Below, one piece after another: positions 1 through 7,549 of a stretch of 64,000 bases of DNA. The notes beneath the pieces are model-generated. The model ran no database searches. It was not told the origin of the DNA and saw only the letters and a list, made by a program, of their open reading frames with translations. This DNA comes from an uncultured Flavobacteriales bacterium. GTDB taxonomy: Bacteria; Bacteroidota; Bacteroidia; Flavobacteriales_D; Crocinitomicaceae. The stretch covers positions 1-64,000 of the forward strand of contig CALEIK010000033.1 in NCBI GenBank assembly GCA_937876195.1. Direction: 5' to 3'. Numbering within the stretch: the stretch's first letter is position 1; each line of letters begins with the position of its first letter. Position numbers and translations under genes: made by a program.

Positions 1-2
1 AA

Positions 3-221
3 AAACAAAATTACTACCGTCTCAAACAAACCGATTATGATGGAACATCTGAAACCTTTGGTTTAATTTCTATTAATAATTTCTATGGGCCTTCAGATAT
101 AGTTCGAGTAGTAAATATGTTGGGACAGGAAATTGATCGCGAATCTACAGGATTGAGAATCATTTATTTTGGCAATGGGGAGATTTTAAAAATTGACGGA
201 AAATACGTGCAAAATCAATAA
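3..221 (+). CDS. C-terminal end of a T9SS type A sorting-domain protein (partial)
   Basis: An open frame enters from the left edge and stops at 219-221, giving about 72 residues. It opens with NYYRLKQTDYDG, the phrase that typically precedes the T9SS type A sorting domain in Bacteroidota surface proteins, and continues with VVNMLGQEI, the usual strand of that domain. The remainder (GLRIIYFGNGEILKIDGKYV) fits the domain's C-terminal strands. The family role is recognition by the type IX secretion machinery, then cleavage and anchoring at the cell surface. The functional part lies outside the window, so the protein's own activity cannot be stated. Confidence 0.85.
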   Translation, partial: KQNYYRLKQTDYDGTSETFGLISINNFYGPSDIVRVVNMLGQEIDRESTGLRIIYFGNGEILKIDGKYVQNQ

Positions 222-231
222 GAATCCTAAG

Positions 232-1062
232 TTAAACCCTCACCCCCAACAAACAAATGTCATCCGTTTGTTCAAAGTTGTTTTTCCACCCTTCGAGGTG
301 TTCGATTAGAAATGTGCGCTGATCCACTGCTGGCAAATTGGCAATCGATTTGAGCAAGAGGTGGAGTTGTTTACTTCCTAATTTCTTGCCAGCGGTTCCA
401 GAGCTAGTCGAAGGACCGCCAAACTGATCTTGGTAACCATCCGAACCGAGGTAAATCCAATCACCTGGAGCAACGGGAATGATATGCTCACCAAAAGTTC
501 TCGATTCTTCCACCTGCCAGCCACCAATTGGATAGCGGTTTCCAGGCAATACTTGAGTCGTGTTTTCGGAAACAACGAAGGCTTTTCTATTTGCTCCACA
601 GAACGTCAAGCTTGAATTTTCAATATCCAATGCGCACAAGGAAATATCAATCCAATCATTCGTTGTAACCTTTGAACCATCGAAATCAAACGATTCAATG
701 AATTTCAAATCTACTTTCTGCAGGATTTCTGAAGGCGTTACGAGATCAGCATTGTAAAGCGCGTAATTCAACAAAGAGTATGCAAGTACAGACAACATCG
801 CCGCTGGTACACCATGTCCCGTACAATCGGCACTGGCAAAATAGCGAATTCCGTTTTTCTCACCAATCCAGTAAAAATCACCACTCACAATGTTCTTTGG
901 TTGGTATATGAAAAAGCTATCTTCAAAAACACGGTCAAAATGACGCTGCTTAGGCATTAATCCCTGTTGGAGAATACTGGCGTAGTTCAATTCGTCACGG
1001 TGTTCTTTTACCGCCAGTTGATTTTCTTTGATGGAGCGCAGTAATTCTTTAATATCTTTCAT
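232..1062 (-). CDS. SpoIIE/RsbU-type PP2C serine phosphatase
   Basis: This 276-residue protein has the PP2C/SpoIIE metal-binding motifs: SGD at 60-62, DCTGHG at 79-84, SDG at 207-209 and TDD at 266-268. It has no signal peptide or membrane segment. A short N-terminal helix (1-40, with LQQGLMP) is the usual linker after a sensor domain, so this looks like a stand-alone cytoplasmic phosphatase domain. Family members dephosphorylate anti-sigma-factor antagonists or similar regulators; the partner here is unknown and no anti-sigma gene is adjacent. Oddity: residues 215-222 (GGPSTSSG) match the translation of a REP-like palindrome and interrupt the GG-to-GKKLGSK stretch. The convergent gene to the left ends 10 bp away. 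Confidence 0.9.
   Translation of the reverse strand: MKDIKELLRSIKENQLAVKEHRDELNYASILQQGLMPKQRHFDRVFEDSFFIYQPKNIVSGDFYWIGEKNGIRYFASADCTGHGVPAAMLSVLAYSLLNYALYNADLVTPSEILQKVDLKFIESFDFDGSKVTTNDWIDISLCALDIENSSLTFCGANRKAFVVSENTTQVLPGNRYPIGGWQVEESRTFGEHIIPVAPGDWIYLGSDGYQDQFGGPSTSSGTAGKKLGSKQLHLLLKSIANLPAVDQRTFLIEHLEGWKNNFEQTDDICLLGVRV
394..417. repeat. REP-like palindromic element inside a coding sequence
   Basis: The minus strand reads GGTCCTTCGACTAGCTCTGG followed by AACC. This resembles the dispersed Bacteroidota palindrome with core CTTCGACnnGCTC. Its ends are near-inverted (GGTCC and GGAACC). It is exactly 24 bp, so it keeps the phosphatase frame and adds about eight residues (GPSTSSGT) next to the SDG motif loop. 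Confidence 0.6.
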
Positions 1063-1388
1063 GACTTCCTAGTTAACACTGCAAAGAGAAGGAGATTTGG
1101 TGTAAAAGGTGTTAGCCTTAACCTATGGTTTTGTTAACGCTGTGTTGTGGCTAGTGGAAAAAAAAGATGGTGCTAAAAAGTAAGTGTAAGAGAATGAAAT
1201 CTTTCCGGAGTTTCCGTGTTAAGTCGAAGTGAAGGAGGGTAATCTCATAGAATTTTTACGGCAAAGAGTTTTCACCGCCAAGAACAGCAAAGATTTACGC
1301 GGAGTTCCGCTGAGGTATTCGTACACCTTCTTTATCACATACGAATTCGAACTAGTTTAAATTGTGATTCTAATCTGTTGTTTCTATG

Positions 1389-1420
1389 TATCCTATCGTG
1401 GTAATATCCTATCGTGGTAA
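1389..1420. repeat. Perfect 16-bp tandem duplication (2 copies)
   Basis: The 16-mer TATCCTATCGTGGTAA occurs at 1389-1404 and again immediately at 1405-1420 without a mismatch. Confidence 0.9.
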
Positions 1421-1431
1421 GTAGTGTACCC

Positions 1432-1520
1432 CTTTGCGCAACTTAGCGTATACTTTGCGCAACTCTGCGGTTAGCTTTCACTCTATTTACCAGAGACTTC
1501 ATTACCCAACTTTGCGGTTA
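1432..1520. repeat. TTTGCG-type degenerate intergenic repeat
   Basis: Units of 21 bp start CTTTGCGCAACT at 1432 and 1453 and diverge only in their second half (TTAGCGTATA versus CTCTGCGGTTA after the shared start). A third partial unit, CAACTTTGCGGTTA, is at 1507-1520. Inverted relatives lie at 1259-1310. I recall similar TTTGCG strings from other Bacteroidota spacers but could not search for them. Confidence 0.6.
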
Positions 1521-1555
1521 ATTATTTACTTTCGATAGTACAAAAATGAGATGCA

Positions 1556-2140
1556 ATGCTTAAGTGTTTAATATTATGTTTTACTCTGGCAACAATTGGA
1601 CTTTTCTCCACGCACGTCTATGCGCAAGAGAAGTTTGAAAAAGAAAGTCGCATGAAGGAACAAGACGTCCCTTCAAAGGCTTTGCAATTCATTGATTCAT
1701 TGCAGATAAAAAGTAACGTGAAATGGTACTTTGAAGAAGGACTGGAGCATAACAGCATAGAAGCCAAGTTTAAGCGCGACAAGAAAAAATACAGCATTGA
1801 GTTTGACACGCTTGGAACGATCGAAGATGTCGAAATTGAAATAAAAGAGAAAGCATTTTCTCCAAAGTTAAATGCAGCCATGCAGGCTCAACTGCAAAAG
1901 AATTGTTTAAAGCACAAGATTGTGAAGATTCAAATTCAATACAGTGGAACTCATTCGGCGTTGCTGAAACAGTTGAATTCAGAAGGAATAATTTCAGGAA
2001 TAACAATCAACTACGAGCTCATCGTACAATGTAAATCAACGGATGGTGTGGATCTCTTTGAATATAAATTCAACGATACAGGGGAACTAATTTCTAAGGC
2101 AAGAATCATCTTCAAAAACAGCAGTCACCTTGAATACTAA
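1556..2140 (+). CDS. Secreted PepSY-like (DUF2874-type) protein
   Basis: The 194-residue product begins with a clear signal peptide (residues 1-23, ending VYAQ), so it is probably periplasmic or surface exposed. Residues about 40-105 contain alternating strand segments of the form VKWYFEEG...IEAKFKRDKKKYSIEFDTLG...EDVEIEI. This pattern is typical of the PepSY-like/DUF2874 domain of Bacteroidota, which has no settled enzymatic role. The gene overlaps the start of the following DUF2490 gene by 11 bp, so the two are very likely one transcription unit. Function is unknown; a role in the envelope is inferred only from the signal peptide. Confidence 0.7.
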   Translation: MLKCLILCFTLATIGLFSTHVYAQEKFEKESRMKEQDVPSKALQFIDSLQIKSNVKWYFEEGLEHNSIEAKFKRDKKKYSIEFDTLGTIEDVEIEIKEKAFSPKLNAAMQAQLQKNCLKHKIVKIQIQYSGTHSALLKQLNSEGIISGITINYELIVQCKSTDGVDLFEYKFNDTGELISKARIIFKNSSHLEY

Positions 2141-2822
2141 TCGACGAAATATTTTGATGGTGTTGCTGTGCCTGCAGTTTACAGGTGTTATTTTGTCGCA
2201 GCAAACCTATCAAGTTGGACTGCTTCCGTCGATAAACTTGAACAGCAAGCTTAAGAAAAATTGGTCACTGAATTCCAAATTAGAATCGCGTCAGTTGTTG
2301 CGAAGAGGTCTGTGGAATGATTCGGTGCTTGAGAATTACAATTATGTGCTTACCGATTTATCGCTGGTTACAGCAAAAAAAGTGGGATTAAACGGAAAGA
2401 TCGCGGGTGGTTATTTAATTCGACTTGAAAATGGAGAAGTCATTCACCGCATTATTCAGCAATACACCACTGTTCAAAGCAAGTCTGGTTATCGATTGGC
2501 GCACCGTTTTTTAGCCGATCAGACCATTTCCAGCATTGAGCGACCAACTTTTCGATTAAGATACCGATTGACGGCAGAAATCCCATTGAATGGCGAATCG
2601 GTTGACATGAAGGAGTTTTACGTAAAACTCAACAACGAATATGTGAACAGCGTGCAGGCAAACGTATACGATCTCGAAATTCGACTGATTCCTTTGTTGG
2701 GCTACGGAATAAACGACCATCATAAAATTGAGTTAGGGTTGGATTATCGAGTGAACTCACTTTTTAATAATAACCCCAGACAAAGTTTTTGGACCACGGT
2801 CAATTGGTACATTGAAATGTGA
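2130..2822 (+). CDS. DUF2490-type outer-membrane beta-barrel protein
   Basis: The 230-residue protein has an N-terminal signal sequence ending near residue 24 (GVILSQ), followed by many short amphipathic strands with basic and aromatic residues (LNSKLESRQLLRRG, FRLRYRLTAEIP). It ends in an aromatic strand (FWTTVNWYIEM), the usual signature of a small outer-membrane barrel, and the layout fits DUF2490. I chose the TTG at 2130, which overlaps the upstream gene and gives the signal peptide a basic N-region (NTNRR). The ATG at 2157 is an alternative that loses nine residues. No substrate can be assigned. Confidence 0.7.
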   Translation: MNTNRRNILMVLLCLQFTGVILSQQTYQVGLLPSINLNSKLKKNWSLNSKLESRQLLRRGLWNDSVLENYNYVLTDLSLVTAKKVGLNGKIAGGYLIRLENGEVIHRIIQQYTTVQSKSGYRLAHRFLADQTISSIERPTFRLRYRLTAEIPLNGESVDMKEFYVKLNNEYVNSVQANVYDLEIRLIPLLGYGINDHHKIELGLDYRVNSLFNNNPRQSFWTTVNWYIEM

Positions 2823-2851
2823 GAAATCCGACCACTTACTCGATCAAAACA

Positions 2852-3808
2852 CTACATGAGTTGCAACAATCGCTGTCTTTCTCTAAGTTTTACCAGGTAT
2901 TCGTTTGCTAGTTTATTCCCACATTCAAGTGCCGACTTTTCTGCATACATAACGGCTTCATCCAAAAAGCCTTGACCTTCTTTTACGAGCGCAAGATTGT
3001 AGAGTACCCGTCCACGCATTTTTTCTTTTGGATGGTCGACATCTAGCAACAGCTGTTTTTCGGCAATGTCCCAGTTTCCTTGGCGAATCATGTTTTTCGC
3101 TCGTTTTAAACCAGAAGTTCCCTTGGTGTAATATGATCTACCGACCCACACCCATTTTGGATAAAGTAGTTTTCCTGTTCCGAAGCCTAGTTCGTACCCC
3201 AAAGCTCTGTAGTATTCTTGTTTTCTCTGAACATCATTCAATACCGCGATAATGTTTGTGCTGCCACTCAAGGGAATCGTATAAAACCTTCGTATCTGGA
3301 GTCGCTCAATTTGTTCATGTGAATTAGCAATGTACACATTGGAATACAAATACCCTTCGAGTTGCGTTGAGTTTTGACCAGTCGCATTCGCCAAAACGCT
3401 ACCTCCGACGGGAGAAATAGTTTTGACTTCTGTTAATTCAATCAGCGCATGAATGTCTCGTTCAGCACACAGGCTATCAATATACGGCCAGTTCGGAACA
3501 CCGCCATTCGTCAAAGGTTGCGGTTCCACAATTTCGGCACTTAAATTATTGGATTGTTCTATTCCTCGCAGCAAGCCTTCGGTAGCATTCTCTGCAGCAA
3601 CAACATTGCCGTTAATACTTTGTGAAGCGATCATTTCTGTAATCACTTTTTCAGGAGAATTTTCTTTCGTTACATTGTTAACAGTACCAAGACGTCTTAC
3701 CTCAGAGGGGATTTTCACGATCGATGGTTCTTGGACAGAAATTCTGAATGAGGTTTTACAACTAAACAATACGAGTAAAACCGAAAGAAATAGATAAAAG
3801 GTTTTCAT
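2852..3808 (-). CDS. Lipoprotein, DUF6340-like with C-terminal TPR-type helices
   Basis: A 318-residue protein with a lipoprotein signal (VLLVLFSC, acylated Cys17), so probably lipid-anchored in the envelope. The middle (about 95-240) has the IDSLCAERDIHALIELTEVK and RRFYTIPLSG segments that I associate with DUF6340. Residues about 240-310 form helical pairs (AKNMIRQGNWDIAEKQLL, GRVLYNLALVKEGQGFLDEAVMYAEKSAL) that look like tetratricopeptide repeats. Both features suggest a scaffold or assembly role rather than catalysis. It is convergent with the barrel gene on its right strand end and stands alone. The DUF assignment is from memory and moderately sure. Confidence 0.65.
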   Translation of the reverse strand: MKTFYLFLSVLLVLFSCKTSFRISVQEPSIVKIPSEVRRLGTVNNVTKENSPEKVITEMIASQSINGNVVAAENATEGLLRGIEQSNNLSAEIVEPQPLTNGGVPNWPYIDSLCAERDIHALIELTEVKTISPVGGSVLANATGQNSTQLEGYLYSNVYIANSHEQIERLQIRRFYTIPLSGSTNIIAVLNDVQRKQEYYRALGYELGFGTGKLLYPKWVWVGRSYYTKGTSGLKRAKNMIRQGNWDIAEKQLLLDVDHPKEKMRGRVLYNLALVKEGQGFLDEAVMYAEKSALECGNKLANEYLVKLRERQRLLQLM

Positions 3809-3942
3809 AGTTTTTCGTTTTAACAGAAATTGCTTTTCAAATATCGTGCAAAAGATTTGAAAATGAAATAGTTTGCACGGGATTTATTTAAATGAGCGAC
3901 AGTCAAAATTTACATATGACACTGGTGAATTTGTGCTATTGA

Positions 3943-5217
3943 TCACACATCCTTTCGCTTGATAATCAATCGCAGCGATAAATTATACGTGAAGTAATTC
4001 CACACCCAGTTCATGAAAACAATCCATTTGTTCTTGATGCCGAGAATGGAGCGTAAGTGAACCACCATCCACACGATCCAAGCGAAGAACCCACTGAAAT
4101 TTCGATTGGGCAACTCAACCACAGCCTTGTTTCGACCAATTGTCGCCATGGATCCTAAATTTTTGTAGGTGAACGGTTGGAATTCTTTTCCTTTCTGAAC
4201 ACCAATAAAGTTTTTCGCCAAGTTTTTCCCTTGTTGAATTGCTGCTTGTGCCAGTTGAGGGTGACCGTTTGGATAGAGTTCATCACCGACGATGCTTGCA
4301 ACATCACCGATCGCATAAATGTTCTCCGTTCCTAGCACTTTGTTGTAGCGATCTACCGCAATGCGATTTCCGCGTAATTTTGCTTTATCGGGAAGTCCTT
4401 GCAGAAAGTTTCCTTGAATTCCAGCAGCCCAAATGAGCGTTTTACTGGCAATTGTTTGATTATTGTTCAATTGAATCGTAGACCCGTCGTAATTATTGAC
4501 CAAGGTCGATAGTTGAACATCTACACCCAGTTGTTTCAGGTAGTGCAATGCTTTCGAGGAAGAGTCGGTTTTCATCGTATTCAACACACGGTCGGCGCCT
4601 TCAATCAACATGATTTTCATACGATCGAAGTTCAGTTCAGGGTAATCTTTCGGCAAGACAAAGCGTTTCATTTCCGCCAATGTTCCCGCCAATTCAACAC
4701 CTGTTGGACCAGCGCCCGCAATCACAAATGTCAAAAATGGATCTCGGGCTTCGTTTTCATAAGAAAGCGATTCTTCAAAACGTTCCAAGATGATGTTGCG
4801 CAAACGCAAGGACTCATTGATGCTTTTCATCGGTAAGGCATGGGCTTCGATCTCGGTATTTCCAAAGAAATTATTTCCCGCTCCAGTAGCCACGATGAGG
4901 TGATCGTAATTCAAACTCCCAATGCTCGTTTTGATTTCATTTTTTTCTGGAATCACCATTTCGACTTCCGCCATGCGAAAATGAAAACGTGCTTGCTTTT
5001 GAAAAATCTTTCGATAGGGGAAGATGATAGAACTGGGTTCCAATCCCGAGGTAGCTACCTGATAAAACAGCGGTTGAAACTGGTGAAAGTTGTTTTTGTC
5101 AATCAGCACGACTTGGTACTTTCCTTTGGCGAGCATGGCTGCTAATCGCAATCCTCCAAATCCACCTCCGATAATGACGATGCGCTCATTTGAACTTTTG
5201 GCAATATGTATTTCCAT
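3943..5217 (-). CDS. ndh: Type II NADH dehydrogenase (NDH-2 family)
   Basis: This 424-residue flavoprotein probably oxidises NADH and passes electrons to menaquinone at the inner face of the cytoplasmic membrane without pumping protons. It has two dinucleotide-binding folds: GGGFGG at 17-22 for FAD and GAGPTGVELAG at 168-178 for NADH. It also has the second FAD motif YAIGDVA at 301-307 and a PQLAQAAIQQGK helix after it. The C-terminal region (about 370-415) is rich in Trp and hydrophobic residues (FFAWIVWMVVHLRSILG), as in NDH-2 enzymes that attach to the membrane. Length is typical. It is a single-gene unit. Closely related oxidoreductases share the fold, so quinone specificity is inferred. 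Confidence 0.9.
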   Translation of the reverse strand: MEIHIAKSSNERIVIIGGGFGGLRLAAMLAKGKYQVVLIDKNNFHQFQPLFYQVATSGLEPSSIIFPYRKIFQKQARFHFRMAEVEMVIPEKNEIKTSIGSLNYDHLIVATGAGNNFFGNTEIEAHALPMKSINESLRLRNIILERFEESLSYENEARDPFLTFVIAGAGPTGVELAGTLAEMKRFVLPKDYPELNFDRMKIMLIEGADRVLNTMKTDSSSKALHYLKQLGVDVQLSTLVNNYDGSTIQLNNNQTIASKTLIWAAGIQGNFLQGLPDKAKLRGNRIAVDRYNKVLGTENIYAIGDVASIVGDELYPNGHPQLAQAAIQQGKNLAKNFIGVQKGKEFQPFTYKNLGSMATIGRNKAVVELPNRNFSGFFAWIVWMVVHLRSILGIKNKWIVFMNWVWNYFTYNLSLRLIIKRKDV

Positions 5218-5374
5218 AACACAGAAATTATGTTAACGCATGGTGGTGCTAATGTAGGTATTTATATGGCTCGGCTGGCTGGAATTCCTGTCTATTTTTT
5301 CGGCAAAATTGTGGAGTGATTTTTTGTATTTTTACTGCTCAAATCAAGTTTTACCATTAAGTGCACGTATTGTT

Positions 5375-5917
5375 ATGTCTGAACAAGTTGAGATTCACAC
5401 GAGTAGAATGATTCTGAAAGGAATTACACCCGATTTTATTCACGAGATATATAACACAAAGTCCAAAGAAGAAATTATACAGTATTTCGGATTTGACGAG
5501 CAGAGTTATGAGCATTATAAGCAGATGCATGAGAAAGGAATGGAAACGCATCGGCTCTCATTGTATTTATTCGTGTTGATAGAAAAGGATAGTAATTTAC
5601 CAATCGGTGAATGTGGGTTTCACACATGGAACAAATCTCATGATAGAGCAGAGCTGTTTTATAGTTTAAGAAACGATCAGCACAAGCAAAAGGGATTTAT
5701 GACAGAAGCTGTTCGAGTTGTATTGGATTTCGGATTTAATCAGATGAATTTACATCGCATTGATGCAAAGGTGGCGGATTATAACAGGCCTTCTGTGAAG
5801 CTGTTATTACGAAATGGTTTTACAAAAGAAGGGACGCTGCGTGAAGATTATTTGGTGGATGGTAACTATGAGGATTCTGATTGTTATTCATTGCTTAAAT
5901 GGGAATGGAAGAAATAA
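5375..5917 (+). CDS. GNAT N-acetyltransferase (RimJ/RimL type)
   Basis: From the ATG at 5375 the product has 180 residues. A longer in-frame reading from 5309 adds a Cys/Phe-rich stretch not expected in this family. RimJ/RimL-type acetyltransferases move acetyl from acetyl-CoA to amino groups. The CoA-binding loop region appears as the QKGFMTEAVRVVLDFGF helix (around 105-121) and the C-terminal NRPSVKLLLRNGFTKEGTLREDYLVDG strand-helix-strand segment is characteristic. The substrate (r-protein N-terminus, small molecule or drug) cannot be read from sequence. It leads a short plus-strand group with arr and a second GNAT gene. Confidence 0.85.
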   Translation: MSEQVEIHTSRMILKGITPDFIHEIYNTKSKEEIIQYFGFDEQSYEHYKQMHEKGMETHRLSLYLFVLIEKDSNLPIGECGFHTWNKSHDRAELFYSLRNDQHKQKGFMTEAVRVVLDFGFNQMNLHRIDAKVADYNRPSVKLLLRNGFTKEGTLREDYLVDGNYEDSDCYSLLKWEWKK

Positions 5918-5959
5918 GTGTTCTGCTGAACAAGTAGATTTAAAACAAAGATTTTTACA

Positions 5960-6406
5960 ATGGAACAAAATAAAGACGAAAGCAAATTGAAGGAACTTGG
6001 TGCAACACCTTTTGCTCAAACTTATTTTCATGGGACAAAGGCTGATTTAAAAATCGGTGACCTAATTGATGTTGGTTTCAACTCAAACTATGGTCAGAAG
6101 AAGAATGCAAAGTATATTTTTCTAACAGGGACATTAGATGCCGCTATTTGGGGCGCTGAACTTGCTTTTGGTGAAGGACGAGAGAGAATTTATTTAGTGG
6201 AACCAACAGGAACAATTGAAGATGATCCTGACTTGACAGACAAGAAATTTCCTGGAAATCCAACAAAATCATATCGTTCAGCTCACCCGTTTAAAGTTGT
6301 TGGAGAAGTTACGAGCTGGCACGGACATCCAGTGGAGCAGGTGAAAGCAATGAAAGAACATCTTGAACGACTGAAAGAACAAGGAATTAATTCACTAAAT
6401 GATTAG
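5960..6406 (+). CDS. arr: Rifampin ADP-ribosyltransferase (Arr family)
   Basis: The 148-residue protein is full length for Arr. Known members inactivate rifamycins by transferring ADP-ribose from NAD+ to the C23 hydroxyl. The expected H-Y-D residues are present: His24 in YFHGTKADL, Tyr52 in KYIFLTG and an Asp in TIEDDPDLTDKKFPGNP (88 or 89). The conserved WGAELA (64-69), PTKSYR and W-x-GHPVE (120-125) blocks are also intact. No signal peptide, so cytosolic. It lies between two GNAT genes, 42 bp after the first. No integron or IS signature is visible, so it may be a resident gene; actual resistance is inferred from family, not shown. Confidence 0.92.
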   Translation: MEQNKDESKLKELGATPFAQTYFHGTKADLKIGDLIDVGFNSNYGQKKNAKYIFLTGTLDAAIWGAELAFGEGRERIYLVEPTGTIEDDPDLTDKKFPGNPTKSYRSAHPFKVVGEVTSWHGHPVEQVKAMKEHLERLKEQGINSLND

Positions 6407-6472
6407 ATCATGCATTTGAAGATGATATAACCTTCCAACTTTGATAGATCAGGTTTTGAAACGAAAGACAAA

Positions 6473-6979
6473 ATGAAACTACCACCGTACAATATTTTCC
6501 CAAACATTTCTGGTGATAGAGTTTCGCTGAGGCAAATTCAGACTACAGACATGGATGAGCTCGTTGAAATTTCATATTATGATGCCGTTCAGGCACAAAC
6601 GGTGCAAAAAGCGACAGAAATGCAGGCTAAAATCGATAAGGATTATTTGGAAGGAAATTCAATTCACTGGGGCATTGTAGACAACCTAACCAACAAAATT
6701 GTAGGAACTTGTGGCTACTATCGGGGATTTGACAATGGAAAAGGTGAGCTCGGATGTGTGTTATTACCTCAATACCGCGGAAGGGGTTTTATGACTTCTG
6801 CCATGCTACTAGCCATAGAATTTGGACTGAATACAATTGGACTAAAGCGCATTTGGGCGATAACAAGTCAAAATAACACACAGGCGATAGCACTTCTTGA
6901 ACGACTTAATTTCACAAAAATTGCTGAATTAGCAGACAACGACATTGAATACGAACTGTATGATAATGCAGTTAAATGA
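6473..6979 (+). CDS. GNAT N-acetyltransferase
   Basis: A 168-residue acetyltransferase of the RimJ/RimL-like GNAT group. The core GELGCVLLPQYRGRGFMTSAMLLAIEFGL (about 82-110) contains the acetyl-CoA pyrophosphate loop QYRGRG, and TSQNNTQAIALLERLNFTKIAEL is the usual last helix-strand. The N-terminal segment (GDRVSLRQIQTTDMDELVEI) is also typical. It follows arr by 66 bp in the same direction. It is not a close duplicate of the GNAT gene at 5375-5917 by eye, so it probably has a different acceptor, which I cannot name. Confidence 0.85.
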   Translation: MKLPPYNIFPNISGDRVSLRQIQTTDMDELVEISYYDAVQAQTVQKATEMQAKIDKDYLEGNSIHWGIVDNLTNKIVGTCGYYRGFDNGKGELGCVLLPQYRGRGFMTSAMLLAIEFGLNTIGLKRIWAITSQNNTQAIALLERLNFTKIAELADNDIEYELYDNAVK

Positions 6980-7033
6980 TAGAATTTAGGACTATTTCAA
7001 TACAAAAATGGTCAGCATTAAAAATACAAAAAA

Positions 7034-7492
7034 TTGAAAAAATTAGAAAAGTTACTCCAGCAAATTGAAGAATACATTCCCTTTCAAGCGACGGAAAGGA
7101 AGAGTATTTCACAAGTATCTGCAGGTTGGCATTTGGAGCATTGTATGCTGGTGTTGAATGGTGTGGTTCAGGCGATGGAAGATTCCAATCCCGAAGAGTA
7201 TAAATTTCAATGGAAACCCATTCGCTTTGTCATAATGACGGTTAAAAAGATTCCACGAGGCAAAGGAAGAGCCCCAAGTCGCGTACAACCGACGGTTGAA
7301 TTCAACGAAGTTTCGTTGCAAGAACATCTCTTAAAAACGAGGGATTCTTTCAATAAATTGAGAAATTTGGAAAAAAACCAGTTCTTTCCACATCCTTATT
7401 TTGGGAACATGAAATTGAAGGCAGCCATTAAATTTCTAGGCATTCACACTTCACATCATTTAAACATTGTCCGTGATATTGTGAAAGAATAA
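7034..7492 (+). CDS. DinB-superfamily / DUF1569-like protein
   Basis: A 152-residue cytosolic protein of mostly helical character. His residues at SAGWHLEHCMLVLNGV (about 30-45) and HPYFGNMKLKAAIKFLGIHTSHHLNIVRDI near the C-terminus match the metal-binding His arrangement of the DinB four-helix bundle, and the sequence resembles DUF1569. Some members are thiol-dependent transferases; no reaction can be assigned here. The only usable start is the TTG at 7034 (upstream ATG at 7007 runs into a stop). It closes the short GNAT-arr-GNAT group and precedes a gene with its own promoter-like box. Confidence 0.65.
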   Translation: MKKLEKLLQQIEEYIPFQATERKSISQVSAGWHLEHCMLVLNGVVQAMEDSNPEEYKFQWKPIRFVIMTVKKIPRGKGRAPSRVQPTVEFNEVSLQEHLLKTRDSFNKLRNLEKNQFFPHPYFGNMKLKAAIKFLGIHTSHHLNIVRDIVKE

Positions 7493-7516
7493 AATCAATT
7501 TTCAGTTCTAATTCGC

Positions 7517-7524
7517 TATCTTTC
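7517..7524 (+). promoter_or_regulatory. Candidate -7 box for the prolyl oligopeptidase gene
   Basis: TATCTTTC differs from the Bacteroidota TAnnTTTG consensus by the last base only and sits 25 bp before the ATG at 7550. No convincing -33 TTTG is seen. Confidence 0.4.
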
Positions 7525-7549
7525 CGATCGTTAAACTAAAAATCAGAAT

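Larger units (their letters stand above)
1063..1555. other. 493-bp gene-free region with short repeats
   Basis: No plausible gene is seen on either strand. The right half carries a perfect 16-bp direct duplication (1389-1420), an imperfect 21-bp tandem built on CTTTGCGCAACT (1432-1473) and another related unit (CAACTTTGCGGTTA, 1507-1520). The left half has the same motif family in inverted orientation (GGCAAAG, CAGCAAAG, ACGCGG between 1259 and 1310). A weak -7 box for the next gene may lie at 1527-1534 (TACTTTCG). Confidence 0.6.
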
